A stretch of DNA of 64,000 nt, from positions 2,356,001-2,420,000 of the forward strand of contig CP107851.1 of assembly GCA_036013505.1 (NCBI GenBank), read 5' to 3'. The notes beneath the pieces were generated by a model. That model saw nothing but the letters and a program-made list of their open reading frames with translations, searched no databases and had not been told where the DNA came from. The DNA comes from Streptomyces sp. NBC_00510 (GTDB lineage: Bacteria; Actinomycetota; Actinomycetes; Streptomycetales; Streptomycetaceae). Positions 26,571-36,582 of the stretch are shown one piece after another; position 1 is the stretch's first letter; each line of letters starts with the position of its first letter. The position numbers were made by a program, and so were the translations under genes.

Positions 26571-28155
26571 AGCTTGTTGTTTAACCCTGCTGCTGTTTCG
26601 AGCGGATGTGTTCGGTGAGGGTTGCGACTCGTTTCACGGTCTTGCCGGGCTCGTAGTGTGGGGCTGGCCTGCGGTTTTTCGTTCCCGATGGGCGTCCGGG
26701 GCCGGGCTTGGTGGGTTTGGGCACCGCTGTCGGGCGGGGCGTCTTCGCGCGGAGGTGCCGGAACCCTCGGCGGACGCGTGCGGGAGTGAGCCGGCGGGGC
26801 TGCGCGGGTCGTTCCCAGGGGCGGCGGAGGTCCTCGGCGAGCGGTCGGGCGAGGCGGAGTTGGGTGTGGGCGGCGATGATCAGCCAGGTCCACAGGTCGG
26901 CGGTGTGCGGGTCGCGGACCTTCGGGACGGTCCAGCCGAGGGTCTGTTTGAACAGCCGGAAGGTGTGTTCCAGGTCGAAGCGCCGCAGGAACGCCTGCCA
27001 GCGAAGGTCGACGTCGGCGCCAGTCATGCCGGTGCGTGAGGACCACAGCCAGACCGGCTTCGGGTCACGGTCACCGGGCAGGTGCTCGACCTTGAGTCGA
27101 ATCAACGTGCCGTGGATCAGGGGGAGTTCGCCGCAGTGGTCGAGCCAGGGGCCTCGGGCCTGCAAGCGGGGGTGCATCCGGTCCCAGGCCAGGGCCTCGG
27201 CCGTGCCGTAGCGGGTGGTGTCGCAGGTGGTGGTCTGGTCGGGGGTGTGCCACGTGTCCGGCTTGGCGAAGGTGAGGACGCCGCCGTGCTTGCGGGGCTG
27301 CCCGCCGCGCGGGTGGACCGGCGTGGTCCGGCGTCGCGGAGCATGACCCGGTCCGAACGCAGGCGGCCGACCAGTTCGACGGGCAGGTCGGACAGGACGT
27401 GGGCGAGGCGGGTGACGTCGTAGCCGCTGTCCATGACGATGAGAATGTCCGGGTCGCCGGGCTTCCACTGTCCTGCGCCTTTCAACCGCTCAACGACGGA
27501 GCGGAGTTGGGCGGCGGTGACCGCGGTGGCGTCGTCGGCCGGGCCCAGCCGGATCGCGTCCAGCACGGCGGTCCATGATGTCCGCCCGGTCTCCAGCGCG
27601 GCGACGAAGGAGTAGGGCCAGCCCGGGATCAGCTGGTCGGCGCTGCGGCCGCGGCCGTAGACGTGGCAGAACAACCGGTCCGGGCTGGTTGAGGCGTCGG
27701 GACGCAACCAGTTGCTGATGTCGACCGCGAGAACGATGCGCCCGTCGGCGGCACGCGGCAGCGGCGTGGAGGCAAGCAGGCGGCGCAGGCGGACCGGTTC
27801 GAGCCAGCCGTGGTTGACCGCGTCGTATATCGCGCCGTGCCCGCGCCGGTGCTCGGCTGTGAGGGTCAGCTCGGCCAGCGATGTGACTGGACCGTCCGCG
27901 CACAGCACCGCGTCGGTGAGCTCGAAAAGCGCGTCTGCCCGGGTGTACAGGCAGTCATAGAACTCGACACGAAAGTGGGACAGCACGCTCAGCGCGGCGT
28001 CTACGGGGCTTGCAGGAGCGAGACTCTTCACCAGCGGCCGTTCCTTCACGCGACGTTGCTCGACACTTCGAAGCGTGAAGAACGGCCGTCCTGCTGTCTC
28101 AGGAAAGAAGCAAGATCAGCAGGTCAGGTGACCCGGCGAGGTTAAACAACAAGCT
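26571..28155 (-). mobile_element. Insertion sequence with NF041680-type transposase
   Basis: The 16-bp AGCTTGTTGTTTAACC at 26571-26586 recurs inverted at 28140-28155 and marks both ends. The left repeat overlaps the transposase stop codon. One transposase gene fills the element. Confidence 0.8.
26581..28049 (-). pseudogene. NF041680-type (IS4-like) transposase, frameshifted
   Basis: The first part (start 28049) reads LSHFRVEFYDCLYTRADALF, DGRIVLAVDISNWLRPDA (catalytic Asp), then DILIVMDSGYDVTRLA (second Asp). At about 27315-27345 the frame changes. The second part, GGQPRKHGGVLTFAKPDTW onward, carries DLEHTFRLFKQTLGW (Glu region) and ends in a basic tail. Together they make a full-length protein of about 485 residues; one indel separates them. 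Without the indel the element would look complete. Confidence 0.85.
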
Positions 28156-28160
28156 GAGGC

Positions 28161-28683
28161 GAGCAAAGCCCAGTTGCACGTGGCCCCCAACGGGCACTGA
28201 TGCCGCCACCCCTCTGAGCAACTGGGGAATTACGTGACCGCAGGCGCGGGGAATTACGGGTGATCGTCCACAAGGGTGGATCTAGCTCGGCCACGAGATA
28301 CCGGTCAGGCATCGGTCCTCGTTCCGCGCGGTTTCCAGGCCGACGCGCTGCTGTGCGGGGATCGCCCCGCCCAGCAGGCCGTCGTGACGTACGCGCAGCT
28401 TGATCCTGTCCGCAAACTGCGCGAGGTCGTCGAGGACGCCGCCGGCGTGTCCGGGCAGTGACGCCCACCCTTCGGCGAAGTGTCGTGCCGTGACCGGTTC
28501 TCCGGACGAGGACGGGGCCTGACCGAGATGATGCCGGGATCCCGCAACGACGTCGGCCAGGGCCACATGTCCATCTCCACCCAACGGGCGGCAGTGCCGA
28601 TGCGGAGGACTACCTCCTCTGTGACTGTGATCTCCACACTCTCCGACCGAGGACTGTCAGATGCGCCTGGCACGATGCCTGGC
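28161..28683. other. Intergenic DNA with short direct repeats
   Basis: No gene supported. An 11-bp ggggaattacg occurs twice about 25 bases apart (near 28225 and 28250), just outside the IS, possibly the end of a lost IS21-type element. From 28276 to 28461 a short plus-strand frame exists but shows no family features. Confidence 0.35.
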
Positions 28684-29217
28684 ATGAGCCGGACACCAGA
28701 GTTGACGCAGAAGGCCCTGACCGAACGCGGCTTCCGCGGCTTCGTGCCGTTCCGTGAACTGCCCGACAGCAACGTCCCTACCGGGCACGGAATCTACGTG
28801 GTGATCCGCACCGACACCTCGCCCCCATCATTCCTCCCCACCAGCCCTGCCGGGCACCTCAAAGGGCGCGATCCGTCCGTGACGGCCGACAAGCTCGGCG
28901 ATGCCTGGGTGGACGGGGCAACGGTCGTGTACATCGGCAAGGCCGCGGGCCAGGACGGACTGAATCAGCGGCTTGCCGACTACCGCCGCCACGGCACCGG
29001 TCTGCTGGCCGGTCACTGGGGCGGTCGCTACATCTGGCAGCTGGTCGACTCGGACGCACTGCTCGTCGCCTGGCGGCCGATGACCGAGGACGACGCGGGT
29101 GAGGCCGAGCAGGACCTGATCGACGAATTCAAGAAACTCCACGGAGGAGCTCTGCCGTTCGCCAACCTCAGGAATAACGCCCGAAAGGCTCCGGAAACGG
29201 ACACTAACATCGCCTAA
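28684..29217 (+). CDS. GIY-YIG-like nuclease domain protein
   Basis: 177 aa from ATG 28684. It has GIY at residues 36-38, VVYIG at 81-85 followed by KA, an arginine in [11 protein letters not shown] (R96) and a later glutamate in [12 protein letters not shown], which together match the GIY-YIG nuclease core. The spacing between GIY and YIG is longer than in UvrC. Proteins of this kind cut DNA in repair, homing or defence; which applies here is unknown. It stands alone upstream of the STAND ATPase. A longer frame from 28480 exists, but the family begins after 28684. Confidence 0.7.
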   Translation: MSRTPELTQKALTERGFRGFVPFRELPDSNVPTGHGIYVVIRTDTSPPSFLPTSPAGHLKGRDPSVTADKLGDAWVDGATVVYIGKAAGQDGLNQRLADYRRHGTGLLAGHWGGRYIWQLVDSDALLVAWRPMTEDDAGEAEQDLIDEFKKLHGGALPFANLRNNARKAPETDTNIA

Positions 29218-29533
29218 TCGCGGCCACCTTGCACCACCCAGGGGCCGCGCGCCGACACCGGCCGCGGCGCCCCCTGAGCGTTCACAAGCGCATGCGTGCC
29301 CCCGCCACAAGGAGTCCTCAACCCGCCAGGACGGTCACGCCCAGCTCCGCGATGGCCACACGAACCACGAACGGTCTGATCACAGACATGCAAGCCCTCG
29401 GCGAACACGCTGCAGCCGAACTCAAACAGCGCTGGCGCCCTGCAGCACGTCACTCTCCCGAGCTGAATCGACGACAGCGCCCGCGCCGCCCTCTCCTCAA
29501 CAGAACCTGGAAATGATCATCGCTGAGAAAACA
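29218..29533. other. Intergenic DNA, nothing recognised
   Basis: About 316 bases between the GIY-YIG gene and the convergent STAND gene. Only low-complexity GC-rich frames are present; no hairpin with a T tract was seen. Confidence 0.4.
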
Positions 29534-32299
29534 TCACTGGCTAGACAGCTCCGCTAGGTGCGCGCGAGCGGCCAGGATGTGGGGATGGCCAGGTCGCAGG
29601 ACCCGTTGCTGGTCTGCGAGCAGTTGCCGGAAGTCGGCGATCGCTCCGGTCACGTCACCGGATTTTGCCCGCTGCTCGGCGAGGACCTGGCGGGTTTCCA
29701 GGGTTTCAGGGTGGTTTGGGCCGAGGATGCGAAGCTGGTGATCCAGTAGCTCACGGAATGCCGCCGTGGCGCCTGTGGTGTCTCCTGCCTGGGCCTGCCA
29801 GTAGGCGAGGTTATGGCGCACGGCCAGGGTGCTGGGGTGGTCCGGGCCGAGTATCGGTATCTGATCGTCGAGGAGTTGCCACAGCCCAGCCACGGCTGCG
29901 GGCGCGTCTCCCGCTCTCCCTCGCCAGTAGGCGAGATTGTGCCGGGTGGCCAAGGTGTCCGGGTGCGCGGGCCCGAGGATGTGCAGCCGGTCGACGGCGA
30001 GCGCTTCCAATACTTCCAGGGCCGCAGTTGCGCCGTGCGCTTCCCCCTGCCAGCCCGCCAGGTCGTGTCGGGTGCTCAGGGTATAGGGGTGTTCGGCGCC
30101 GAGGATCCGCGTCTGATCGGCGAGTAGCTCTTGGAAGTCCGCGGCAGCCGCGGCCGCGTCACCGGCGAGCCCCCGCCATTCCGCCAGGTTGTGGCGGTTG
30201 GTCAGCGTGTGGGGATGGTCGGGGCCGAGGACGCGCAGCCGGTCATCCAGCAGTTCGGCGTAGGCGGCCACGGCGCCGACCGGGTCGCCGGCCCGCCCTC
30301 GCCAGAAGGCCAGGTCGTCCCGGGCGTGCATGGCATCGGGGTGATGCGGTCCGAGCACGCGAGAATAGTCTGCGGCAACCAGTTCGAGGGCGGCGGCGGC
30401 CTCGGCGGCGGCGCCGGCCCGCCCGCGCCAGTACGCGAGGTTGCGGCGGGTGTCCAAGGTGTCGAAGTGGTCTGGGCCGAGCACCCGCAGCGAGTCGGTG
30501 AGCAGTGCGGCATAGGCCTGGGCTGCACCGGCCGGGTCACCGGCCTTCCCCTGCCAGTCGGCGAGGTTGTGCCGCGCACTCAGGGTGCTGGTGTGGTCCG
30601 GGCCGAGCACCCTGGCCATGTCGGCGATCACTGCGTGCGTGGCGGCCGCCGCGCCGGCGGGATCTCCGCCGTGTCCCCGCCAGAACGCGAGGCTGGCGCG
30701 GGTACCCAAGGTGTCGGGGTGATCGGGGCCGAGCACGCGCAGCCGGTCGGCAAGCAGCTTGCGCTGGCTGTCGGCGGCGCTGGCGAAATCCCCGGACTCC
30801 CCCCGCGATCTTCCGAGGGCGTACCGGGCCCGGAGCGTGCTGGGATGGTCAGGGCCGAGCATTCGTGCCGCCTGGTCCACCGCGTGCCGGAAATAGGCGA
30901 CGGCGTGTGTGGCCAGGCCGGCCTCGCCGAGGCTGTCCCCGGCCCGGAAGATGATCTCGTGCACCGCGGGCTGCCACAACTCGTCTGAGGTGCGGCGGGC
31001 CAGCGTGGCCGCGCTGGAGCGCAGTGCCTGGGCCAGGCCGGTGTCGCGTTCGATATCGGGCCAGGCCGCCACCAGAGCATCGGCGGCGGCACGTGCCAGC
31101 GGGCCGAGGCGGGCTTTGGACAGGCTTTCACGGGCGGCACGCTGGATGAGGCTGTGCACGCGCACCGCCCGGTACGCAGTGATGGGGTCGAGTTCAGCCA
31201 GGCTGAGCCGGCTCAGGCAGTGCAGCGCGTCTGCTGCGTCCCCCGTATCAACCTCCCATCGAGCATCGGGGCTTGTGCCGTCGTCGATGCCCCTGGTGAC
31301 CCCGCCGGCGGAGCGGTACCGGTTGAGGTAGGCGCGGGCGGGCGGGCTGGTGAGTACCGCCTGGGGGATTCCGTTGGGGTCTAGCATGCTGGCCAGCTCC
31401 AGCATCGGACGCGCCAGCCCGGCCGGGCTCAGCCGGTCGGCCTGCTCGGTGGACAGCGACCAGGTGGCGGCCAGCACGGTGCGGTGGTCATCGGGCAGGC
31501 CGCTGTCATCCGGGGCCAGGTCGGGCAGGGTCCGGCGGCGGTCGACCAGTCGATCCCGGTAGGTCGCGCAGTCCAGGTCCCGGTCGGTCAGGTAGGCCGC
31601 GGCCTGGGCCAGGGCCAGCGGCAGGAACCCGAGTTCCGCGGCCAGGTCCGCGATCTGGTCAGGCTGGTCTGTCCGCTGGTGGGCGGCAAGCTTGGCGGTC
31701 AGGTACGCGCCGGCCTCACCAGGGGTGAACAGGCCGACGTGGATCAGTCGCCGGCCCTGTCCGGTCAGCGCAGCTTCGCGGCGTCGGGTGGTGAGCAGCA
31801 CCCGGCCGCGGCCGCTGGCCGGTGGCCACAACCCGCGCAGGTCGGCGGGGTCGACCACGTCATCTAGGACAATCAGCCACCGCCGGTCGGTGGTCTCCAG
31901 CCACGTGATGAACCGTCCCGCAGCCTGTTGCGGGTCGCCCGGATCAGCTCCCGCCACCTCGGCGCCGGCCTGCGCATACGCCGCCACCACGGCGTCACGG
32001 CTGCCAGCGGTGACCCACGCCAGCAGATCCACCGTGCCCGCCTGCCACGCGGCACGGGCATGCGCGGCGGCCAACTGCGTCTTGCCCACCCCGCCGGTCC
32101 CGGCCAGCACGAGGCACAGCGGCGCCGTCCTGTCGTCTGCCACCGCCTCATCCAGCGCATCGGCGACATCACGGTGCTGGAATGATTCGGCCTGGCCGGG
32201 CACTGCGCCGACCCGGCAGGGCCACGACATCGGCACCCGTCCATCGACGATCACCGATTCAGCGTGACCGACAGCCACACCACCGTACTGGGCCAGCAC
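29534..32299 (-). CDS. NB-ARC STAND ATPase with tetratricopeptide repeats
   Basis: 921 aa. The NB-ARC domain (about residues 40-300) has Walker A AGTGGVGKTQLAAA, Walker B RWLIVLDDVVDP, an RNBS-like GRVLLTTRRRE and the GLPL-equivalent LGFLPLALAQAA. A helical linker is followed by ten 42-residue TPR units and a partial eleventh, each starting LGPDHPxTL. STAND proteins sense a ligand and oligomerise; in bacteria many are regulators or anti-phage sensors. No effector domain is fused here, so the effector may be the small gene just upstream. GTG 32299 is 51 bases after that gene. Confidence 0.88.
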   Translation of the reverse strand: MLAQYGGVAVGHAESVIVDGRVPMSWPCRVGAVPGQAESFQHRDVADALDEAVADDRTAPLCLVLAGTGGVGKTQLAAAHARAAWQAGTVDLLAWVTAGSRDAVVAAYAQAGAEVAGADPGDPQQAAGRFITWLETTDRRWLIVLDDVVDPADLRGLWPPASGRGRVLLTTRRREAALTGQGRRLIHVGLFTPGEAGAYLTAKLAAHQRTDQPDQIADLAAELGFLPLALAQAAAYLTDRDLDCATYRDRLVDRRRTLPDLAPDDSGLPDDHRTVLAATWSLSTEQADRLSPAGLARPMLELASMLDPNGIPQAVLTSPPARAYLNRYRSAGGVTRGIDDGTSPDARWEVDTGDAADALHCLSRLSLAELDPITAYRAVRVHSLIQRAARESLSKARLGPLARAAADALVAAWPDIERDTGLAQALRSSAATLARRTSDELWQPAVHEIIFRAGDSLGEAGLATHAVAYFRHAVDQAARMLGPDHPSTLRARYALGRSRGESGDFASAADSQRKLLADRLRVLGPDHPDTLGTRASLAFWRGHGGDPAGAAAATHAVIADMARVLGPDHTSTLSARHNLADWQGKAGDPAGAAQAYAALLTDSLRVLGPDHFDTLDTRRNLAYWRGRAGAAAEAAAALELVAADYSRVLGPHHPDAMHARDDLAFWRGRAGDPVGAVAAYAELLDDRLRVLGPDHPHTLTNRHNLAEWRGLAGDAAAAAADFQELLADQTRILGAEHPYTLSTRHDLAGWQGEAHGATAALEVLEALAVDRLHILGPAHPDTLATRHNLAYWRGRAGDAPAAVAGLWQLLDDQIPILGPDHPSTLAVRHNLAYWQAQAGDTTGATAAFRELLDHQLRILGPNHPETLETRQVLAEQRAKSGDVTGAIADFRQLLADQQRVLRPGHPHILAARAHLAELSSQ

Positions 32300-32349
32300 T
32301 GAGGCTCCCGTGGCAACATCCGGGCTGCCACAAGAGGTACCGGGCGCGG

Positions 32350-32817
32350 TCAGGCCTGGACCGCGCCCGGCCCGGGAGGGCCCGGCGGCGCCACGTTCCC
32401 GTGGATCACCCCCGCTGCTATCGCGCCGTCAGATGCCGAGATGTTCACATCCCGCCCCGCCGCGACTGCGTGATCCCCTGCGGACGCCCCGGTCGGCAAC
32501 GCCGCCCGGATCTCCTCGACCAGGGACCTCAGGTCACCCTCCACGCCCGGATCTTCTTCCAGCAGGTCCGCCAGACGCCCCGCCCATCGCTCCGCCTGGA
32601 AGGCACGGGTCTGCTCCAGATCCGCGTCCTGCGCTCTTGTCAGCTGCCAGCGTGTCTCCTCCAGCCGACGCTCCGTCAACTGTTCCTGCCTCGGGTCGCC
32701 ACGGCCCAGCAGCCGGGCGACGTTGTGCCTGGCCGCCTCCCACGCGTCGGTGGTGGCAGCAGCCACCACCGTGCTGCCGGCCAGCGACGCCAGTGCCATC
32801 AGGGCCTCCGCCAGCAT
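32350..32817 (-). CDS. Small partner protein of the STAND ATPase
   Basis: 155 aa from 32817 (MLAEALMALASLAGSTVVAA). A hydrophobic N-terminal stretch could be one membrane segment. A helical middle (TERRLEETRWQLTRAQDADL) follows, then a conserved tail HAVAAGRDVNISASDGAIAA with VIHGNVAPPGP. This tail type occurs in small proteins encoded directly before NB-ARC/TPR proteins in Streptomyces, suggesting a sensor-effector pair. The function of the tail is unknown. The gene and the STAND gene are co-oriented and 51 bases apart. Confidence 0.65.
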   Translation of the reverse strand: MLAEALMALASLAGSTVVAAATTDAWEAARHNVARLLGRGDPRQEQLTERRLEETRWQLTRAQDADLEQTRAFQAERWAGRLADLLEEDPGVEGDLRSLVEEIRAALPTGASAGDHAVAAGRDVNISASDGAIAAGVIHGNVAPPGPPGPGAVQA

Positions 32818-32859
32818 CTGCCGCCCCCTTCCCTGCCGCCTGTTACCCAACACTCGCAC

Positions 32860-33111
32860 GACATACCGTCACCACGCCATGAGCTGATCGCCGGGTACGG
32901 CAAAGCCGAGCAGTTCCCGGCACCGCACCGGGCTGGCCCTGCATATCTGTCGCGCAGACAGGTCGGCCCACTCCCCCTGCCGTACCTCCGCATGGGTCGC
33001 TTCCGACAGACCGTGCGCTGCCGTGACGGCGGGGATCATAGGCGCGACTGCTGCTCCACGCCCCGGGACGTAACCATCATTCCTCAACAAATGCCCTTTT
33101 TGGCCTGCCGG
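32860..33111. other. Intergenic, uncertain small frame
   Basis: A minus-strand frame 32869-33090 (TTG start, 73 aa, LSARQICRASPVRCRELLGF) is possible but has no supporting homology. The AT-richer patch near 33070-33100 (caacaaatgccctttttgg) is the likely 3' untranslated end of the helicase gene or a promoter. Confidence 0.3.
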
Positions 33112-34575
33112 TTAGGGGTTTCCGTCAGGGTGGTCGTTGATCCAGGTCAAGCCACCAAGGTCGAGGCGTCGGCGGGCGCGGGTGACCGCGACGTAGGCGA
33201 GGCGTGCGTCGGCGTCGTCGATCGGCCCGGGCAGCGGGTTCCCGTGCTCGTCGGTCTCGTCGCTGTCCTTGGGCGGGTGGAAGTCGTCGGCAATCTCGAC
33301 CTGGGGCCACTCGCGGCCCTTGGCTTTGTGCGCGGTGGAGACCGTGACCTGCGCGTCCTGCTCGCGGACTAGTTGGTTGACCGCGGCCAGGACGGCGTCG
33401 GTGCCGTGAAAGTCGACGAGGTCGACCAGGGGCTGCAGGTCACTGCCAGCGGGATCGTGTTCGGCGTAGTCCTGCAACTGGCCCCAGGAGGTGAACAGCA
33501 CCAGCTCGGGGTGGGAGGTCCGGCGTCCGTCCTGCAGGTCCTGGGCTGCCAGCGCCAGAGCGCGCAGGGCTGCTCCTCCCCCGGCCAGCGCGACCCTGCG
33601 TCCGAGGGCGAGGAAGCGGAAAATCTGTGCCATGGCGCCGATGTTGCTGCGGCACAGCACCGCGTCCGGCTGCGTCACCTTTCCGACCTCGGTGGGGATC
33701 GACCGGCTGCCTTCCAGGCGGATCGGAGCGTCGGCGATCGCCAGCCACCGGTTGGCCTCCAACGCCAGCAGGGGCCCGAACCGGAAGGACCGGGTCAGCG
33801 ACAAGGCGGTGCCGTCGAAGCCGGTCATCACGTCCCTCGCGCCGCGCCAGCCATAGATGGCCTGCGCCGAGTCCCCCACCATGACCAGCTGGGCATGCCC
33901 GCGTTGGGCCAGCAGGACCTGCTCAAGGACAGGATTGGTGTCCTGGGCCTCGTCCAGGAGCACGAAGTCGGTACGCAGTTTCGGATCGGATAGAGCCCAC
34001 AGTTTCAGGTAGTGGTCGTGTTCGAAGCGGACGGCGCCGGTGTCGGGGTGCTGCAGGTCGGCCCACGCTGCTCGGGCGTAGGGCAGGATGCGGCGGGCGA
34101 GTTCGGCGTGCAGGTCCTCGGTCTCGATGCCGCGCAGCGGGGGCACGTGGTGGCGTTCGATCACGGGGTCGGCGGAGTGGCAGAAGCGGGTCACGGTGCG
34201 CTGGGCCGTGGAGGTCACAGTCGTCGGCCACACGGTGCGGTCGCCGATCCGCATAGGCTTGGTGATACCCAGAGCGTCGGCGGTGTGGCGGCCTGGCAGG
34301 CGGGGTCCGTTCAGGCGGGCCTGGTAGCGGTGGCCGATGGCGGCGTAAGCCAGGGCGTGCGCGGTCTTGCACAGCACCCTGCCGGGGAAGCGGCCGGCGG
34401 CATCCTGGGCAATAGCCCGGTTGAACGCCACATACAGGCCGCGGCGTGAGGTGGCGGCGGCGAGCTGGGTGAGGGTGGTGGTCTTGCCGGTGCCGGCGCC
34501 GGCCTGGATGACCAGGTGGTCCCCGGTGGCGAAAGCGTCGGCGGCTGCGATCTGTTCGTCGGTGGGCTGCAGCAT
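33112..34575 (-). CDS. UvrD/PcrA-type DNA helicase
   Basis: 487 aa SF1A helicase. Motif I is VIQAGAGTGKTTTLTQLAAA, motif Ia YVAFNRAIAQ, motif II FVLLDEAQDTNPVLEQVL, motif III LVMVGDSAQAIYGWRGA, motif IV LTRSFRFGP, motif V TVSTAHKAKGREWPQVEIAD and motif VI LAYVAVTRARRRLDLG. It is shorter than chromosomal UvrD (about 700 aa) and of a type common on actinomycete plasmids and islands. Possible roles are plasmid replication, repair or defence. The next gene downstream of its promoter side is a DnaB-N-like gene 50 bases away on the same strand, so they may be an operon. Confidence 0.88.
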   Translation of the reverse strand: MLQPTDEQIAAADAFATGDHLVIQAGAGTGKTTTLTQLAAATSRRGLYVAFNRAIAQDAAGRFPGRVLCKTAHALAYAAIGHRYQARLNGPRLPGRHTADALGITKPMRIGDRTVWPTTVTSTAQRTVTRFCHSADPVIERHHVPPLRGIETEDLHAELARRILPYARAAWADLQHPDTGAVRFEHDHYLKLWALSDPKLRTDFVLLDEAQDTNPVLEQVLLAQRGHAQLVMVGDSAQAIYGWRGARDVMTGFDGTALSLTRSFRFGPLLALEANRWLAIADAPIRLEGSRSIPTEVGKVTQPDAVLCRSNIGAMAQIFRFLALGRRVALAGGGAALRALALAAQDLQDGRRTSHPELVLFTSWGQLQDYAEHDPAGSDLQPLVDLVDFHGTDAVLAAVNQLVREQDAQVTVSTAHKAKGREWPQVEIADDFHPPKDSDETDEHGNPLPGPIDDADARLAYVAVTRARRRLDLGGLTWINDHPDGNP

Positions 34576-34625
34576 CGTTGAGCATCGTCGATCTGTGAAG
34601 GCGCGACGGATGCGCGCGAGGATCG

Positions 34626-35096
34626 TCAGGTGGTGGTGTCGTCGTCAATGAGGAAGCCGCGCATCGGCACCGGCGGCAAACCCTCGGGATGAGCGGTCGT
34701 ACGGCGGAGCAGCGCGGCCAGGTCCCGGACGATCGCCGCATAGTGCACAGCTACCGGCTCCGCCGGGACCGCGGCACGGGAAAGATCGGTAACCAGGTCC
34801 TTGGCCTGCTCGAGGAAGGCGGCCGTGCTCGTTCGCTGCCGCCGGACAAGTTCAGCCGTGACTGCTGCAGCGGTACAGGGCTCCTTGCGGTGATGCATGG
34901 CGGCCGCAGCGAGGAAGACCTCCCGGCAGGCCAGGCTGCTGAAGTGCGTCGGGTGCAGCACTGCGATGAGGTACGGGACAAGCTGCGGGTAACGAAGCAG
35001 CGCCGCCAGGACCACGCGTTCGGCGTGCTCATCGGACAGGGCAGGCCCGGGCGGGGGCTGGTCCGGGTCGGGAGTGCCAATCAAGGTCTTGGGCAT
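34626..35096 (-). CDS. DnaB N-terminal-like domain protein
   Basis: 156 aa from ATG 35096, preceded by GGAGG. SDEHAERVVLAALLRYPQLV and LHPTHFSSLACREVFLAAAA match the helical N-terminal domain of DnaB replicative helicases, used there for primase contact and ring assembly. The ATPase half is absent, and the protein ends soon after that domain. Such free-standing copies occur in Streptomyces mobile elements. It may modulate DnaB or partner with the UvrD-type helicase that follows 50 bases downstream. Confidence 0.7.
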   Translation of the reverse strand: MPKTLIGTPDPDQPPPGPALSDEHAERVVLAALLRYPQLVPYLIAVLHPTHFSSLACREVFLAAAAMHHRKEPCTAAAVTAELVRRQRTSTAAFLEQAKDLVTDLSRAAVPAEPVAVHYAAIVRDLAALLRRTTAHPEGLPPVPMRGFLIDDDTTT

Positions 35097-35232
35097 GGGG
35101 CCTCCGAGACGGCCAGGACAGGGGTAGCGAAGCTGCCGCTGCGAGTGCTGCGGACGGGGCGTGGTCGTAGCGGCCGCCGGGCTCGCGCGGGCGGGGCAGC
35201 CGAGAGGCACGGTCGCTCGAGGGCTGAAGGTG

Positions 35233-36108
35233 CTACCCCGGACCACGGCCCGGCGCGGGCGACGGGTCAGGGAGCCGGTCGCGGATGTACAGGCGGTGGC
35301 GGACTGGGTCGAAGGGCTCCCACTCGGTCCGCGCGTGGTCCGCGGCCTCATCGATGGCTGCGTGCGTGGGGCAGCGTTGTTTGTGCCAGCGCAGCTGTTC
35401 CGCATACGGCAGGCCCGTGAGGTCGTACAGGGCCATTACCTCCGGGTCGGCCGGCAGGTGCCCGTCGCCGGGGCGAAGGAGCGGATCGACGAGCTCAAGC
35501 CGCCACGTGCCGGGCAGGGCCTCGGGGTCCAGGACCGGTAGGGAGCAGCGACGGCGGGCGCGGGTCCGGGCCACGCACTGGAGGTCCCCCAGAGGACCGG
35601 GGGCCAGATAGCGTGCGCCGATGATGCGCACGACCGGCCGGACAGGGACATCCGGCGTGGCCTGGGGTGGCTGCTCGGGCCGGAGTGTGAACAGGCCCGC
35701 ATCTTGCAGGCGGCGGGAGTTCAGCGCGAGGGTCCGACACATCTCCTCCAGGAGCGGGCTGCGGTTGCCCGCTGAACTGGCCGGACACAGGGCGTGGTGC
35801 CGGACGCGGCACCACGCGCTCCCGTCATGGGAAGCATGCGCGATACCGGAAGAAACGTGCCAGCGCTCCCCCGGCGGCACCGACCCTGCGGGCAGCTCTA
35901 CCGGATGCAGCGGAACAGCAGTGCTGCCCGGGCGCTGGTACCACTCAACGGGGTTCCCGCAGAAATCACACCGAGCGCCCTGCGCAGTGCGCAACAGTCG
36001 GCTCGGACTGTCTTCGGCGATGCGCAGGGACCGGCGGGGCCGGTAGTTCTTGCGGCTGCCGTCCCAGGCGAAACCGTCGTCAGCGAAGGAGTTGCTCGTC
36101 GAGCGCAT
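35233..36108 (-). CDS. DUF6083-family protein
   Basis: 291 aa from ATG 36108. The family core is LLRTAQGARCDFCGNPVEWY (zinc-type CxxC) and GERWHVSSGIAHASHDGSAW with CRVRHHALCP. This domain is common in Streptomyces accessory regions; its role is unknown, though the Cys/His pattern suggests metal binding. The C-terminal half has CVARTRARRRCSLPVLDPEA and no membrane segment. It is in the same direction as the DnaB-N-like and helicase genes, 137 bases upstream of the former. Confidence 0.75.
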   Translation of the reverse strand: MRSTSNSFADDGFAWDGSRKNYRPRRSLRIAEDSPSRLLRTAQGARCDFCGNPVEWYQRPGSTAVPLHPVELPAGSVPPGERWHVSSGIAHASHDGSAWCRVRHHALCPASSAGNRSPLLEEMCRTLALNSRRLQDAGLFTLRPEQPPQATPDVPVRPVVRIIGARYLAPGPLGDLQCVARTRARRRCSLPVLDPEALPGTWRLELVDPLLRPGDGHLPADPEVMALYDLTGLPYAEQLRWHKQRCPTHAAIDEAADHARTEWEPFDPVRHRLYIRDRLPDPSPAPGRGPG

Positions 36109-36153
36109 GACCGCAGACGGTGACGCCCAACACGCCACAAGAAGGGCGACCAA

Positions 36154-36582
36154 GCCGAGGAAGTCACCCTCCCGACCCCTTCAAGTCGTATGACAGTTCG
36201 CTCTATAGCTCATGCGTTCCGTCGGGCCCCTCGAACCGGTCGATGCGTACAAGGGCGCCGTGCACCCCGCCCCCTTCAACGGCAAGACGCGGCTGACCGC
36301 CCATCCAGCCGGCGCACTCAAGACCCGTCGTTCATGCGGTCGGCTGCGACAGGGGCCGCAGAATCGCCGCTTCGCCCTATGCCTGCCCCAAGAGGATCTC
36401 CGCCGTACGGGCTCGTCGCCGAACCTGACGCCCCGGAGGCATCGATTGATGCGGCCCTGCCAACACAACCACCGTGACCAGCGCCGCGACAGCGCGGTCG
36501 CCAGCACCAGCGTGCGGAGAACGCGGCCGCACCCGGCACGACTGCAGGGCGTCCAGCCCGTTATGCAGACCTCAGCCGAGAT
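36154..36582. other. Gap between convergent and divergent units, nothing firm
   Basis: About 430 bases. Short frames occur on both strands but none has a good start or family resemblance. It probably contains the promoter of the DUF6083 gene on its left side and the 3' end of the GntR transcript on its right. Confidence 0.35.

Noticed and set aside
29540..30860. Regular 126-base tandem pattern, at first sight a minisatellite or CRISPR-like array
   Set aside because: The period equals the 42-residue TPR unit of the STAND protein; units diverge and no spacers exist.
33112..34575. UvrD-type helicase as GajB of a Gabija system
   Set aside because: No OLD-family GajA nuclease lies next to it.
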